Source of the DNA: Akkermansiaceae bacterium UBA7890
GTDB lineage: Bacteria; Verrucomicrobiota; Verrucomicrobiia; Verrucomicrobiales; Akkermansiaceae
Assembly: GCA_002501065.1 (NCBI GenBank)
Contig: DLRK01000024.1
Location: 1 to 52,238 of the forward strand
Direction: 5' to 3'
Length of the DNA: 52,238 bases
In this document: in pieces, positions 42,920 to 52,186 of the stretch
Numbering within the stretch: position 1 is the stretch's first letter
How the letters are laid out: every line of letters begins with the position of its first letter
Notes under the pieces: generated by a model
What the model was told of the DNA's origin: nothing
The model's input: the letters and a program-made list of their open reading frames with translations, nothing else
Database searches by the model: none
Position numbers and translations under genes: made by a program

Positions 42920-44731
42920 ATGACCGATCATATCCGGAACATCGCGATTATTGCCCATGTCGATCACGGGAAGACGACTCTGGTGGATGAATTGCTCAAG
43001 GCGGGCGGGGTGGTGGAGGCCCACCAGCAGCTTGAGGAGCGCGCCATGGACTCGATGGACCTGGAGCGCGAGAAGGGGATCACGATCAAGGCGAAGAACA
43101 CCGCGGTGAAATGGAGGGAGAATACCATCAACATCGTGGATACGCCCGGTCATGCCGATTTCGGGGGCGAGGTGGAGCGCGTGATGCGCATGGTGGACGG
43201 GGTTCTGCTGGTGGTGGACGCTTTTGAGGGGCCCCAGGCCCAGACCCGCTTCGTCCTGCGCAAGGCGCTGGCTGAAGGTCTTCTGCCGATCCTTGTCATC
43301 AACAAGATCGACCGGGAGGCGGCCGACCCTCTGGCAGTGCAGGACAGGGTGCTGGAGTTGTTACTGGAACTGGGGGCTACCGAGGATCAGTTCGAGGCAC
43401 CCGTGCTCTATGGCAGTGCCAAGGAGGGCTACTTTGTGGCAGACCTTGCCGACCAGAAGCGTGACAGCGTGGAGCCGCTGATCGAAGTCATCCTGGAACG
43501 GGTTCCCCCGCCGCAGGTTGACGCCGGGGCACCCTTTCGCATGCTGGTGAGCAATATCGACTGGGACGATTACGTGGGACGGGTCGCCCTGGGCCGGGTG
43601 GAGTCGGGTGAGGTCAGGAAAGGGGACGCGCTCTGGTTGCTTCGCCGGGACGGCAGCACGGTGCGCAGCACCATCACCAAGGTGTTCGAGTATGCCAAGC
43701 TGGGCACCCAGGATGCGGCAGTGGGTGAAGCGGGCAACATCGTGGGGTTGGCGGGCTTTGAAGATGTCGACATCGGTGAAACTCTCGCGGCCTCGGAGCA
43801 GGCTGAGGTTCTGCCCTTCGTGGCCATCGATCCCCCTACCGTGCAGATGCAGTTTGCGGTGAACGACGGTCCCTTTGCCGGGCGCGATGGCAGGAATGTC
43901 ACCTCGCGTGCGATCTGGGACCGCCTGCAGAGGGAAGTGAAGACCAACGTCTCCATCGAGGTGAGCGAGTCAGGACGCGCGGGCATCTTCAATGTGTCGG
44001 CCCGCGGGGCCATGCAGATCGCAGTCCTGGTGGAGACCATGCGCCGTGAGGATTACGAAGTGCTGGTCTCCCGCCCCACCGTGATCACTCGTCGTGAGGA
44101 AGGCGTCGAGATGGAGCCCTTCGAGACGCTCTATCTTGAACTGCCGGCGGATATGACCGGGGGGGTGATTCAGACCCTGGCCAACCGGAAGGGGGTGGTG
44201 GAGGTGATGGAGCCCCGGGGAACCATGAGCTACCTGGAGGTCACCATTCCCACCCGGGGGCTCATCGGTTTCGAGTTCGAACTTATGAACCTGACCAGTG
44301 GTCATGGGGTGATGTCTCACCTTTTCAAGGATTACCGTCAGGTGGTGGGCAAGATCCGGTCCCGTGAGCAGGGGAGCCTGGTTTCCATGTCGACCGGGAC
44401 CGCCATGGCCTATTCCCTGGAGAGTCTGGAGGAGCGGGGTCGGCTCTTCGTGGAGCCTACCGATGAGGTTTACGAGGGACAGATCGTAGGGGAGAATGCG
44501 CGGTCAGGCGATCTTCCGGTCAATCCCACCAAAGCCAAGAATCTCACCAATCACCGCTCAGCCACCAAGAGCATCGACGAGGGATTGCGACCCGCCATCA
44601 AGATGAGCCTTGAGCGGGCCATCGAGTATATCGAACCGGATGAATTCGTGGAAGCCACGCCCAGTCGGATCCGCCTGCGGAAGCGCATCCTCTGTCCGCA
44701 CGAGCGAAAGCGGAGCGAGAAGACCGGATAG
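42920..44731 (+). CDS. typA: Ribosome-associated GTPase TypA/BipA
   Basis: This 603-residue translational GTPase shows G1 AHVDHGKTT, switch region REKGITI, G3 DTPGHADFGGEV and G4 NKIDR. A beta-barrel domain, EF-G III/V-like domains and the TypA-specific C-terminal region (EQGSLVSMSTGTAMAYSLE, then NPTKAKNLTNHR) follow. TypA binds ribosomes and helps subunit assembly under stress or cold. ATG 42920 (MTDHIRNIAII) is preferred over an upstream in-frame ATG at 42878. It converges with the metH genes; only 21 bases separate the stops. Confidence 0.96.
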   Translation: MTDHIRNIAIIAHVDHGKTTLVDELLKAGGVVEAHQQLEERAMDSMDLEREKGITIKAKNTAVKWRENTINIVDTPGHADFGGEVERVMRMVDGVLLVVDAFEGPQAQTRFVLRKALAEGLLPILVINKIDREAADPLAVQDRVLELLLELGATEDQFEAPVLYGSAKEGYFVADLADQKRDSVEPLIEVILERVPPPQVDAGAPFRMLVSNIDWDDYVGRVALGRVESGEVRKGDALWLLRRDGSTVRSTITKVFEYAKLGTQDAAVGEAGNIVGLAGFEDVDIGETLAASEQAEVLPFVAIDPPTVQMQFAVNDGPFAGRDGRNVTSRAIWDRLQREVKTNVSIEVSESGRAGIFNVSARGAMQIAVLVETMRREDYEVLVSRPTVITRREEGVEMEPFETLYLELPADMTGGVIQTLANRKGVVEVMEPRGTMSYLEVTIPTRGLIGFEFELMNLTSGHGVMSHLFKDYRQVVGKIRSREQGSLVSMSTGTAMAYSLESLEERGRLFVEPTDEVYEGQIVGENARSGDLPVNPTKAKNLTNHRSATKSIDEGLRPAIKMSLERAIEYIEPDEFVEATPSRIRLRKRILCPHERKRSEKTG

Positions 44732-44752
44732 TGGCCAGAAGGGGGCGGGGAC

Positions 44753-47452
44753 TTATGGCGAGTAGCCCAGCCAGGGTCCCAGCCACTTCTCGCATTCCTC
44801 GATGCCCATGCCCTTGCGCCGGGCGTAATCCTCCACCTGGTCCCGCTGCAGTTCGCTGATGCCAAAGTAACGACTTTCCGGGTGGGAAAAGTAGAGCCCG
44901 CAGACCGCGGCACCCGGATGCATGGCCTGGGACCCGGTCAGGGTTATGCCGGTCGCCCCGGTGGCTCCGAGGAGATCGAAGAGGAGAGGTTTTTCGCTAT
45001 GATCGGGTTGGGCCGGATATCCCGGGGCCGGGCGGATGCCCTGGTAGTTCTCGTGAATGAGTTCCTCGTTGGAGAATTGTTCCGGGCTTTCGATTCCCCA
45101 GGCCACCCGGGCGCGGTGGTGGAGCAACTCGGCGAAGGCCTCCGCACAACGGTCCGCCAGGGCTTTGGCCATGATGGACTGGTAGGGATCGTGTTCCTCT
45201 TCCTCCAGTTCCCGGGCCCACTCATCGGCACCATGGATGCCTGCCACGAAAGCTCCGAGATAATCGGGAGTGGAAGGATCTCCGCTGACAAAGTCGGCAA
45301 GGGCGTAGTTCGGCTTGTTGGTGGTCTTGTCGAGTTGCTGTCGAAGGGTGTGGAGCCGGATGCGTTCCCTGGTGCGGGTGTCGTCGGTCCATATCACAAG
45401 GTCGTCACTGTCGGAATTGGCAGGAAAGAATCCGTAGACGCCGCGCGCAGTGAAGCGTTTTTCGGCGATAATCCGCTCGAGGAGATCCAGGGCTTCGCCA
45501 TGGAGCCTGGCGGCTTCCCGGGCCTGGTCCTGGTTGCGGGTTTTCAGTTCCCGGGTCTCCGGATCCCAGATACCGCGGAGTTCCCAGGCGTGGAAGAACG
45601 GTGACCAGTCGATGTAGCTGGTGAGTTCGCGGATGGACTGACGCTCGATGACGCGGGTGCCGGTGAATTCCGGAACGGGAGGGCTCCAGTCGCTCCAGCC
45701 GCCGTCGAAGTGGTTTGTGCGGGCATCGGTCAGCGGGATTACCTTCTTCCTCTTGCCGACCGCGAAGGAAAGACGGTGCTTTTCATGCCGGGCCTCGTTC
45801 CCGGCCACGAACTCGTCGCGCTGGTCTTCACTGAGGAGGGCGGTGGTGACAGGAACAGAGCGGGAGGCATCGAGGACATGGATGACGGGGCCCGGGTAGT
45901 GGGGGGCGATTCTGATGGCGGTGTGGGGCGCGGAGGTGGTGGCGCCGCCGATAAGGAGGGGAATCGAAAACCCCTCACGCTTCAGTTCGGAGGCGACGTG
46001 CATCATTTCGTCGAGCGACGGGGTGATCAATCCGGAGAGTCCGATGACATCGGCCTCCCGCTCGCGGGCAGTGGCGAGGATCTTCTCGCAGGGGACCATC
46101 ACGCCGAGATCGATCACCTCGAACCCGTTGCAGGCCAGCACCACGCCCACGATATTCTTGCCGATGTCGTGCACGTCACCCTTGACGGTGGCCATCACCA
46201 CCCTGCCAGCCGAGCGCTGATTGGGATTGGCGGCCTTGTCCTCTTCCATGAAGGGGGTGAGCCAGGCCACTGCCTTCTTCATCACCCGGGCTGACTTGAC
46301 CACCTGGGGGAGGAACATCTTGCCCTCTCCGAAGAGGTCTCCCACGATGGACATTCCGTCCATGAGGGGGCCTTCGATGACGTTGAGGGGACGTCCGTAC
46401 TTGAGTCGGGCTTCTTCCGTGTCTGTCTCGATAAACTCGGTAACACCCCTGAGCAGGGCGTGTTCGAGGCGCTTCTCGATGCTTTCCCCGCGCCAGCTCA
46501 GGTCCACCTCTCGCTTCTTTCCCTCCTTGCCCCTGAACTGCTCGGCAAGGTCGAGGAGCCGGTCGGTGGCATCCTGACGCCTGTTCAGGATCACATCCTC
46601 AACGCACTCCAGGAGATTCCCGGGAATCTCGTCGTAGACCTCGAGCATGCCGGCATTGACGATCCCCATGTCCATGCCGGCCCGGGTGGCGTGATAGAGG
46701 AATGCGGAGTGCATGGCCTCCCGCACCACATTGTTGCCCCGGAAGGAAAAGGAAATATTGGAGACTCCTCCGGAGACCTTGGCGTGGGGCAGGTTCTCCT
46801 TGATCCACCGGGTGGCCTCGATGAAATCGACGGCATGGTTGTTGTGCTCCTCGATCCCGGTGGCCACGGTCAGAATATTGGGATCGAAGATGATGTCCTC
46901 GGGCGGAAAGGATACCCCGTCGACGAGGATGCGGTAGGCGCGTTCGCAGATGCGGATCTTGTCCTCGTAGGTTGCGGCCTGTCCCTGCTCGTCGAAAGCC
47001 ATCACCACCACTGCGGCCCCGTAGCGGCGGATGATCCGGGCCTGGTCCGTGAAGCGGTCCTCGCCCTCCTTGAGCGAGATGGAGTTCACGATCCCTTTTC
47101 CCTGGAGGCACTTCAGCCCGGCCTCAAGGATCTCCCACTTGGAAGAATCCACCATGAACGGGACCCGGGCCACGTCCGGTTCACCCTGCAGCAGTTGCAG
47201 GAACCTGGTCATCATGGCCACTCCATCGATCAGTCCCTCGTCGAAACAGATATCGATGACGTTGGCGCCATTGCCAATCTGCTGGCGGGCGACCTCGACC
47301 GCCTCCTCCAGTCTGTCCTCCTTGATCAGTTTGCGAAAGCGGGGAGAACCAGCCACGTTGGTACGTTCCCCGATCATGAGGAAATTGGAATCGGCGCCGT
47401 GGACATAGGCATCGGTGCCGCTGAGGCGGAGAGGGCGGGTTTTCAGTGGCAT
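44753..47452 (-). CDS. metH: Cobalamin-dependent methionine synthase, large part (folate, B12 and reactivation modules)
   Basis: The 899-residue product carries the second to fourth modules of MetH. The pterin-binding domain begins NFLMIGERTNVAGS. The B12-binding domain has DVHDIGKNIVG, with His428 as the probable lower cobalt ligand. The activation domain has IDWSPFFHAWELRG and RPAPGYPAQPDH for S-adenosylmethionine binding. The N-terminal homocysteine domain is a separate gene 21 bases upstream. Together they would transfer the methyl group of methyl-tetrahydrofolate to homocysteine. Separation occurs exactly at the domain boundary, so this is a natural split rather than a frameshift. Confidence 0.95.
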   Translation of the reverse strand: MPLKTRPLRLSGTDAYVHGADSNFLMIGERTNVAGSPRFRKLIKEDRLEEAVEVARQQIGNGANVIDICFDEGLIDGVAMMTRFLQLLQGEPDVARVPFMVDSSKWEILEAGLKCLQGKGIVNSISLKEGEDRFTDQARIIRRYGAAVVVMAFDEQGQAATYEDKIRICERAYRILVDGVSFPPEDIIFDPNILTVATGIEEHNNHAVDFIEATRWIKENLPHAKVSGGVSNISFSFRGNNVVREAMHSAFLYHATRAGMDMGIVNAGMLEVYDEIPGNLLECVEDVILNRRQDATDRLLDLAEQFRGKEGKKREVDLSWRGESIEKRLEHALLRGVTEFIETDTEEARLKYGRPLNVIEGPLMDGMSIVGDLFGEGKMFLPQVVKSARVMKKAVAWLTPFMEEDKAANPNQRSAGRVVMATVKGDVHDIGKNIVGVVLACNGFEVIDLGVMVPCEKILATAREREADVIGLSGLITPSLDEMMHVASELKREGFSIPLLIGGATTSAPHTAIRIAPHYPGPVIHVLDASRSVPVTTALLSEDQRDEFVAGNEARHEKHRLSFAVGKRKKVIPLTDARTNHFDGGWSDWSPPVPEFTGTRVIERQSIRELTSYIDWSPFFHAWELRGIWDPETRELKTRNQDQAREAARLHGEALDLLERIIAEKRFTARGVYGFFPANSDSDDLVIWTDDTRTRERIRLHTLRQQLDKTTNKPNYALADFVSGDPSTPDYLGAFVAGIHGADEWARELEEEEHDPYQSIMAKALADRCAEAFAELLHHRARVAWGIESPEQFSNEELIHENYQGIRPAPGYPAQPDHSEKPLLFDLLGATGATGITLTGSQAMHPGAAVCGLYFSHPESRYFGISELQRDQVEDYARRKGMGIEECEKWLGPWLGYSP

Positions 47453-47473
47453 TACCCTTGGGGGATTGGCGGT

Positions 47474-48568
47474 TCAGGCGGCATGGGCACGGGATTTGCG
47501 GGGGGGATGCCGTTTCACGGCCCCGGCGATGGCGGCAAGGTGGTCGGGAGTGTTGCCGCAGCAGCCACCTGCGATATTGATCAGCCCTGCCTGTGCAAAT
47601 TCGCCCATGTAGGCAGCCATGTCGGCAGGTTCGAGGTCGAAACCGGTGGGGGCGAGGGGATTGGGGAGTCCCGCGTTGGGATAGCAGGAGGTGTAGCAGT
47701 CGATGGAGTCCGCCAGTTCGGCCACGAAGGGGCGCAGAACGTCCGGTCCTTCGCAGCAATTGAGCCCCACCGCCAGCGGTTGGACATGCTGAACCGCGAT
47801 CCAGAAGGCCGAGATCCGCTGGGCGGAGATCAGGGTGGCTCCACCACTGCCCACCGCCGCGGAGACGATGAGGGGCAGGGTGGACTTTTTCTCATCAAAG
47901 AGCTCCTGGACCGCCACCAGGGCGGCCTTGGCATTGAGGGAGTCGAAGATCGTCTCGATCAGGAGGAGATCACATCCTCCTTCCACCAATGCCCGGGCCT
48001 GGTGGAGGTAGCTTTCCCGCACCTGGTCGAAGGTAACCGGACGGAAGGACGGGTCATCGTGATCGGGAGCGTTGGTCAGCGAAAGGGTGAGGGGGCCGAT
48101 GACGCCGGCCACGTAGCGGCGGATGCCACTCTTCTCCGCAAGGCGGTCTGCCTGTTTGCGGGCCAGGCGGGCACTTTCCAGGTTGAGGTCCTCTGCAAGG
48201 GTGCGCAGGAAATCATTCTCAAGGACCTCCTGGAAGAAGGTGGGATCCTTGCGCCCGCCACGTTCCCGGGGATCCTCCAGAAAGAACTCGGCCTGCGAGA
48301 GGGTGGTGGCGGAGAAGGTGTTGGTCTCGATGATATCAGACCCGGCTTCGAGGAAGCGCTTGTGGATGTCGGCAATGATCTCCGGCCGGGTGAGGGAGAG
48401 AATGTCGCCGTTGTTGAGCAGATCCTTGGGTGCGTCCGCGAAGCGCTTCCCGCGGGCCCCCGTCTCGTCAATTCCGTAGTCCCTGATAGTGGTCCCCATC
48501 GCACCATCGAGGAGGGCGATTCGCGAGGCGAAGAGATCGTGGAGTTCGGTGGTGAGGTCGGGTCTCAT
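47474..48568 (-). CDS. metH: Methionine synthase homocysteine-binding module, separate gene
   Basis: The 364-residue product equals the first module of MetH: LLDGAMGTTIRDYG, ETNTFSATTLSQAEF, VAGVIGPLT, GCDLLLIETIFDSLNAKAAL and the zinc ligands in GLNCCEGP and GGCCGNTPDH. It binds homocysteine through zinc. The substrate-loop segment reads VGSGGATLISAQ where the family usually has TDxSGRTLSGQ, a notable divergence. It is transcribed ahead of the large metH part. An operator-like palindrome lies 46 bases upstream. A stand-alone betaine- or S-methylmethionine-type methyltransferase is less likely given the partner gene. Confidence 0.92.
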   Translation of the reverse strand: MRPDLTTELHDLFASRIALLDGAMGTTIRDYGIDETGARGKRFADAPKDLLNNGDILSLTRPEIIADIHKRFLEAGSDIIETNTFSATTLSQAEFFLEDPRERGGRKDPTFFQEVLENDFLRTLAEDLNLESARLARKQADRLAEKSGIRRYVAGVIGPLTLSLTNAPDHDDPSFRPVTFDQVRESYLHQARALVEGGCDLLLIETIFDSLNAKAALVAVQELFDEKKSTLPLIVSAAVGSGGATLISAQRISAFWIAVQHVQPLAVGLNCCEGPDVLRPFVAELADSIDCYTSCYPNAGLPNPLAPTGFDLEPADMAAYMGEFAQAGLINIAGGCCGNTPDHLAAIAGAVKRHPPRKSRAHAA

Positions 48569-48613
48569 CCCGGGGCGACGCTAGCGGGAGAGAGAAATGC
48601 AGGCAACAAACAA

Positions 48614-48637
48614 ATCAACAAATCTCGATATGTTGAT
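48614..48637 (-). promoter_or_regulatory. 24-bp operator-like palindrome upstream of the metH pair
   Basis: The sequence ATCAACA-N10-TGTTGAT is an imperfect dyad covering 24 bases, with outer arms of seven perfect pairs and about 20 of 24 positions symmetric overall. It lies 46 bases before the metH module start, where a repressor or activator of methionine genes would bind. Regulators such as SahR or MetR act at comparable places, but I cannot match the motif to one. No SAM or cobalamin riboswitch is evident in the 166-base gap. Confidence 0.55.
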
Positions 48638-48734
48638 GCGTAGCTTTCGACCGTTTTTGACTATTTTTGTAGACTAAAGGCCGTTGAACACCCGGGTTTC
48701 TTGTGAAACAAGAACCATCTGGAGGACTGTTGAC

Positions 48735-49514
48735 CTACTTCCCGGGCACGGCTCGGGTTGCACCGACCGAGATTCCCCCATCGACCAGGATGGTCTGGCC
48801 GGTGACGTAGGCACTGGCATCGGAAGCGAGCCAGACCACGGTTCCGTCGAGGTCTCCGGGAGCGCCGGGGCGGTCGAGGGGAATGCGCTCGCGCAGGTAG
48901 TCGACCCATCCTTCGTCCTCATACATGACCTTGTTCTGCTCCGTACGAAACCACCCGGGAGCCAGGCAGTTGACGGTGAGGCCGTGGGGACCCCAGTCGT
49001 GGGCCAGGCTCATGGTGAGTTGCTTCACACCACCCCGGCTGGCTCCGTAGGGAGCGAGCCCGGCATAGCCTGCCACGCAGGTGACCGATCCCATGTTGAT
49101 GATGCGTCCGTAGTGGCGCGGAATCATGCGGGTGGCGTGGGCCTGGGCGAGGAAGAAGAGCCCACGTAGATTGGTTTCGAGGACGAGGTTCCAGTCCTCC
49201 CAGGTCACTTCGAGGGCCGGCTTGCGCACGTTGCAGCCGGCGTTGTTGACGAGGATGTCGATCTGTCCGGCTCGCTCCCACGCCAGGGCGGTGGCTTCCA
49301 CAATACTTTCCTGCTCGCGCACATCGAGGGCCACAGGCCAGGCCTGGCGACCCAGGGCCTCGATCTCGGCCCGGGTCTCAAGGAGGGGGCCGTCGCCGGT
49401 GCGACTGGAAATCACGAGGTCGGCGCCCGCGCGGGCGAGGGCGAGGGCGAAGCCCTTCCCGAGGCCGCGACTGGCGCCGCTGACAAAGGCGGTCTTTCCG
49501 GAGAGATCAAACAT
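48735..49514 (-). CDS. Short-chain dehydrogenase/reductase, gluconate 5-dehydrogenase-like, with YxxxR
   Basis: This 259-residue SDR has the NAD(P) loop SGASRGLGKG, NNAG (90-93), Asn114, Ser143 and Tyr156 at the classical 13-residue spacing. The position of the catalytic lysine is arginine (Arg160, YGASR), confirmed by the codon at 49035-49037. The C-terminus VTGQTILVDGGIS is typical of the gluconate/2-deoxygluconate dehydrogenase branch. It lies 45 bases after the zinc dehydrogenase gene on the same strand, suggesting a sugar-acid or polyol oxidation pathway. Substrate is unknown. Confidence 0.88.
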   Translation of the reverse strand: MFDLSGKTAFVSGASRGLGKGFALALARAGADLVISSRTGDGPLLETRAEIEALGRQAWPVALDVREQESIVEATALAWERAGQIDILVNNAGCNVRKPALEVTWEDWNLVLETNLRGLFFLAQAHATRMIPRHYGRIINMGSVTCVAGYAGLAPYGASRGGVKQLTMSLAHDWGPHGLTVNCLAPGWFRTEQNKVMYEDEGWVDYLRERIPLDRPGAPGDLDGTVVWLASDASAYVTGQTILVDGGISVGATRAVPGK

Positions 49515-49559
49515 GAGAGGAGTGGGAGTTGGCAGGTTCAGGTTGGGGGGATCGAGATG

Positions 49560-50594
49560 TTATCCCGGGCGAAGGATGACCTTGAGGAGCGGCTCTCTGC
49601 CCTCGTGGAGACGAGCAAACCAGGAGGCGCCCTCGGAGAGGGGGACCACGCAGGAGGTGAGGGCTTTTACGTCGATCTCGCCCGCTGCGATGGCGGCGAG
49701 GGCATCGGGATACTCGCCGTTGATGGCGCAGGAACCGAGCACCTCGAGCTCGCGGGTGACGGCCGCCTGGAGAGGGAACTGCACGCTGGAGGCGAGGTTG
49801 CCCACCAGGCAGACCCGTCCCCCCTTGCGGGCGGCATTAACCGCCAGTTCCACGGTGGGGTTGATCCCGACCACTTCCATCACGATCTCCGGACCCTCAC
49901 CACCACTCAGGGCGCGGATCTTCTCGAGAACGTTCTCGCGGTCGGATCGCAGGGTGGAGGAGGCACCCAGCTGAAGGGCCAGTTCGAGCCGTTCGTCGGC
50001 CAGATCGATGGCGATGATGTTGGTGCAGCCAGCCCGTCTGAGGGCCTGCACCACAAGGAGACCGATGAGTCCGGCCCCCACCACCACGGCGGACTCTCCC
50101 TCCCGGACCTTGACCCGGTTGACGGCGTGGAGAGCGACCGAGACCGGTTCGGCAAAGGCCGCTTCCTCGAAGGGGACCTCATCGGGAACCCGGTGACAGA
50201 TGCGGGCCGGGACAAGGACAAAGTCGGCAAAGGCACCCTGGCGCCGGAAGTCGGGGGTGGAGACTCCGAGAACCTCGCGATTCCCGCAGAGGTTGACTCG
50301 TCCTGACTGGCAGTAGTGGCACTGGCCGCAGTAGATCGTGCTGTCGAAGGTGACCCGGTCTCCTCCGGACCAGTCGGTGACCGCGGACCCACAGCATTCC
50401 ACCACCCCGCTCGCCTCGTGGCCCATCACGAGGGGCGGGATGCGCCGGCCGCTGCTTCCGTCCATGCCGTGGATGTCGCTCCCGCAGATTCCGCAGGCCC
50501 GGACTGCCACCAGGAGATCATCGGGTCCCGGTTCAGGGACGGGCATCTCCACCAGGTCGAAGGTGGAGGCGGCAATCAGTTCGAGGGCTTTCAT
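49560..50594 (-). CDS. Zinc-dependent medium-chain alcohol/polyol dehydrogenase
   Basis: The 344-residue product has catalytic zinc ligands in ACGICGSDIHG and GHEASG, and the structural zinc cysteines in CGQCHYCQSGRVNLC. The Rossmann segment VVVGAGLIGLLVVQAL follows. It resembles sorbitol, threonine or galactitol-phosphate dehydrogenases, and substrate cannot be fixed. I chose the ATG at 50592-50594 (MKALEL), the usual family start. An ATG at 50613-50615 overlaps the upstream stop by four bases (ATGA) and may be the true, coupled start, adding seven residues. It follows the propeller gene and precedes the SDR gene. Confidence 0.9.
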   Translation of the reverse strand: MKALELIAASTFDLVEMPVPEPGPDDLLVAVRACGICGSDIHGMDGSSGRRIPPLVMGHEASGVVECCGSAVTDWSGGDRVTFDSTIYCGQCHYCQSGRVNLCGNREVLGVSTPDFRRQGAFADFVLVPARICHRVPDEVPFEEAAFAEPVSVALHAVNRVKVREGESAVVVGAGLIGLLVVQALRRAGCTNIIAIDLADERLELALQLGASSTLRSDRENVLEKIRALSGGEGPEIVMEVVGINPTVELAVNAARKGGRVCLVGNLASSVQFPLQAAVTRELEVLGSCAINGEYPDALAAIAAGEIDVKALTSCVVPLSEGASWFARLHEGREPLLKVILRPG

Positions 50595-50611
50595 GGACGT
50601 GCGGGCGGCAG

Positions 50612-52030
50612 TCATTCGCCCCGGAAATCGTAACAGATGATGCGCGGTGGGGCGCGGGTGAGCAAGTCGGGCTCGTTCTGGGAGACATAGAGGAGCCCCT
50701 TGTGCAGGGTGGGGAGGGTCCAGCTTGAGCGGGCGGCAAAGAGGCGGGCTTTCTGGAGGATTTCCGCGCCCTTGGAACTGACCTTCAGTTCGGCCAGCAC
50801 GCCGTCCTCTCCCAGGCAGAAGATCCGGCCATCGGCCTGCAGGAGACTGCCGCGGAAGAGGCCGTGGGTGCGTCCGGCCTCCTGCCATTGCAGGTCCTCT
50901 TCCCAGAGGATCTTGCCGGTGGCGGCATGGGCACACTTGAACTGGGTGTCCGGGATGTTGCGTCCGGCGAAACCGTAGAGATGTCCATCGATCTGGAGGG
51001 GCATCATCCAGTGCATTCCGAACCAGCGCTCCTTCCACACCACCTTTGACTTGAGGGTCTTGTCATACTCGAGAACAACCCCGCCCACTCCGTAACAGTC
51101 ACCGAGGTAGATGCGCCTGTCGTTGAGGATGAGGGGAGAGGAGGCCAGAACGGATTCGAATTTGTCGGCGCGCCAGGGAAAGCGGTCGTAGACCTTGCCC
51201 GACTTGACGTCGATGACGAGAAGCCCTCCATGGGGAGGACGGCTTTCGCCCGCGGCGGCCACCACCGCGCAGTCGACACCCTGCAGTCTGGTGATGGTGG
51301 GGGAGGCGTAGCTCGCGCCCCACTGGTCCTTTACCTCCCAGAGCGTGCTGCCGTCCCTGATGGAGAAGGCCGCCACGCAGACGCCCGGGCCTTCCGCGGC
51401 CGCCCGGCCGCCCACGTTGAGGATGATGCGGTCCTGCCAGACCGGGCTCGGGCTTGGTCCATAGCCGAAGAAGTAGGTGGGGATGTTGTAGTCCTTGCGC
51501 AGATCGCGCTTCCAGATGATGGCGCCGGTCTCCAGGTCGAGGCAGTGAAAGATGCCGGTTACGCCGGTGAGGTAGATTCGTCCCCCGGACACCACCGGGC
51601 TGGAGCGGGGACCGGGGCTGAAGTTGTAGCGGTCGCGGTAGGTGACGGGATACTTCATGCGCCAGTGACGCTTGCCGGTGTCCGGATCAAGGCAGTCGAG
51701 GACCTCCTCCCCTGCGCCGGTGAGGGTGCTGTGATTGAGGCGATGGAAGTAGATCAGTTTTCCCCCGGCAAGGAGGGGACTGGAATACCCCTCGCCGGTT
51801 TCCAGTTCCCAGACCTTCCTGGGGCCGCCCGCCGGCCACTTCCCGAGGAGCTTGGTTTCCCTGGAGGAGGCATTGTCACGGGCGCCCAGGAAACGGGGCC
51901 AGTCCTCGACCACCGCTCCCCCGGCGAGGGGCCTGGGGGCGGCATGGAAGGTCAGTTTCAGTTCCTGGCCGGAACCGGGAAGGGTGCTGAGAAGGAGGAC
52001 AAGCGAGACGGCGAGGATGGGTGGATTCAT
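50612..52030 (-). CDS. Secreted PQQ-like beta-propeller protein
   Basis: The 472-residue product starts MNPPILAVSLVLLLSTLPGSGQ, a signal peptide with probable cleavage near SGQ. WPRFLGARDNASS and repeated blades such as SSPLLAGGKLIYF, LDCLDPDTGKRHW and SSPVVSGGRIYLTG indicate a PQQ-type (PQQ_2) beta-propeller. No quinoprotein active-site Cys-Cys pair or heme motif is seen, so it may be a binding or scaffold protein rather than a dehydrogenase. Such proteins are common in Planctomycetes and Verrucomicrobia, often beside carbohydrate genes. It is first in the minus-strand unit with the two dehydrogenases. Confidence 0.88.
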   Translation of the reverse strand: MNPPILAVSLVLLLSTLPGSGQELKLTFHAAPRPLAGGAVVEDWPRFLGARDNASSRETKLLGKWPAGGPRKVWELETGEGYSSPLLAGGKLIYFHRLNHSTLTGAGEEVLDCLDPDTGKRHWRMKYPVTYRDRYNFSPGPRSSPVVSGGRIYLTGVTGIFHCLDLETGAIIWKRDLRKDYNIPTYFFGYGPSPSPVWQDRIILNVGGRAAAEGPGVCVAAFSIRDGSTLWEVKDQWGASYASPTITRLQGVDCAVVAAAGESRPPHGGLLVIDVKSGKVYDRFPWRADKFESVLASSPLILNDRRIYLGDCYGVGGVVLEYDKTLKSKVVWKERWFGMHWMMPLQIDGHLYGFAGRNIPDTQFKCAHAATGKILWEEDLQWQEAGRTHGLFRGSLLQADGRIFCLGEDGVLAELKVSSKGAEILQKARLFAARSSWTLPTLHKGLLYVSQNEPDLLTRAPPRIICYDFRGE

Positions 52031-52186
52031 GGCGATTCGCTTGCGGTGAGCGTCCCACGATGAAAATACGGCGTCCAGACGCAATGAGGGGCGGCAGGGA
52101 AACTGTTGTTTCCCGATGAGGATTGGCTTGATTTTCGTTCGGTGCGCCCGTAAGCCTCCCGCCCACTGCGAAGGAAACCTCCTCAT

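Noticed and set aside
46460..48643. Very long plus-strand open frame (about 727 codons).
   Set aside because: It is antisense to both metH genes, which have clear catalytic motifs. Long antisense frames are expected in GC-rich coding DNA.
48569..48734. SAM, SAH or cobalamin riboswitch upstream of the metH pair.
   Set aside because: No conserved riboswitch core could be recognised. A 24-base DNA-type palindrome is the better regulatory candidate.
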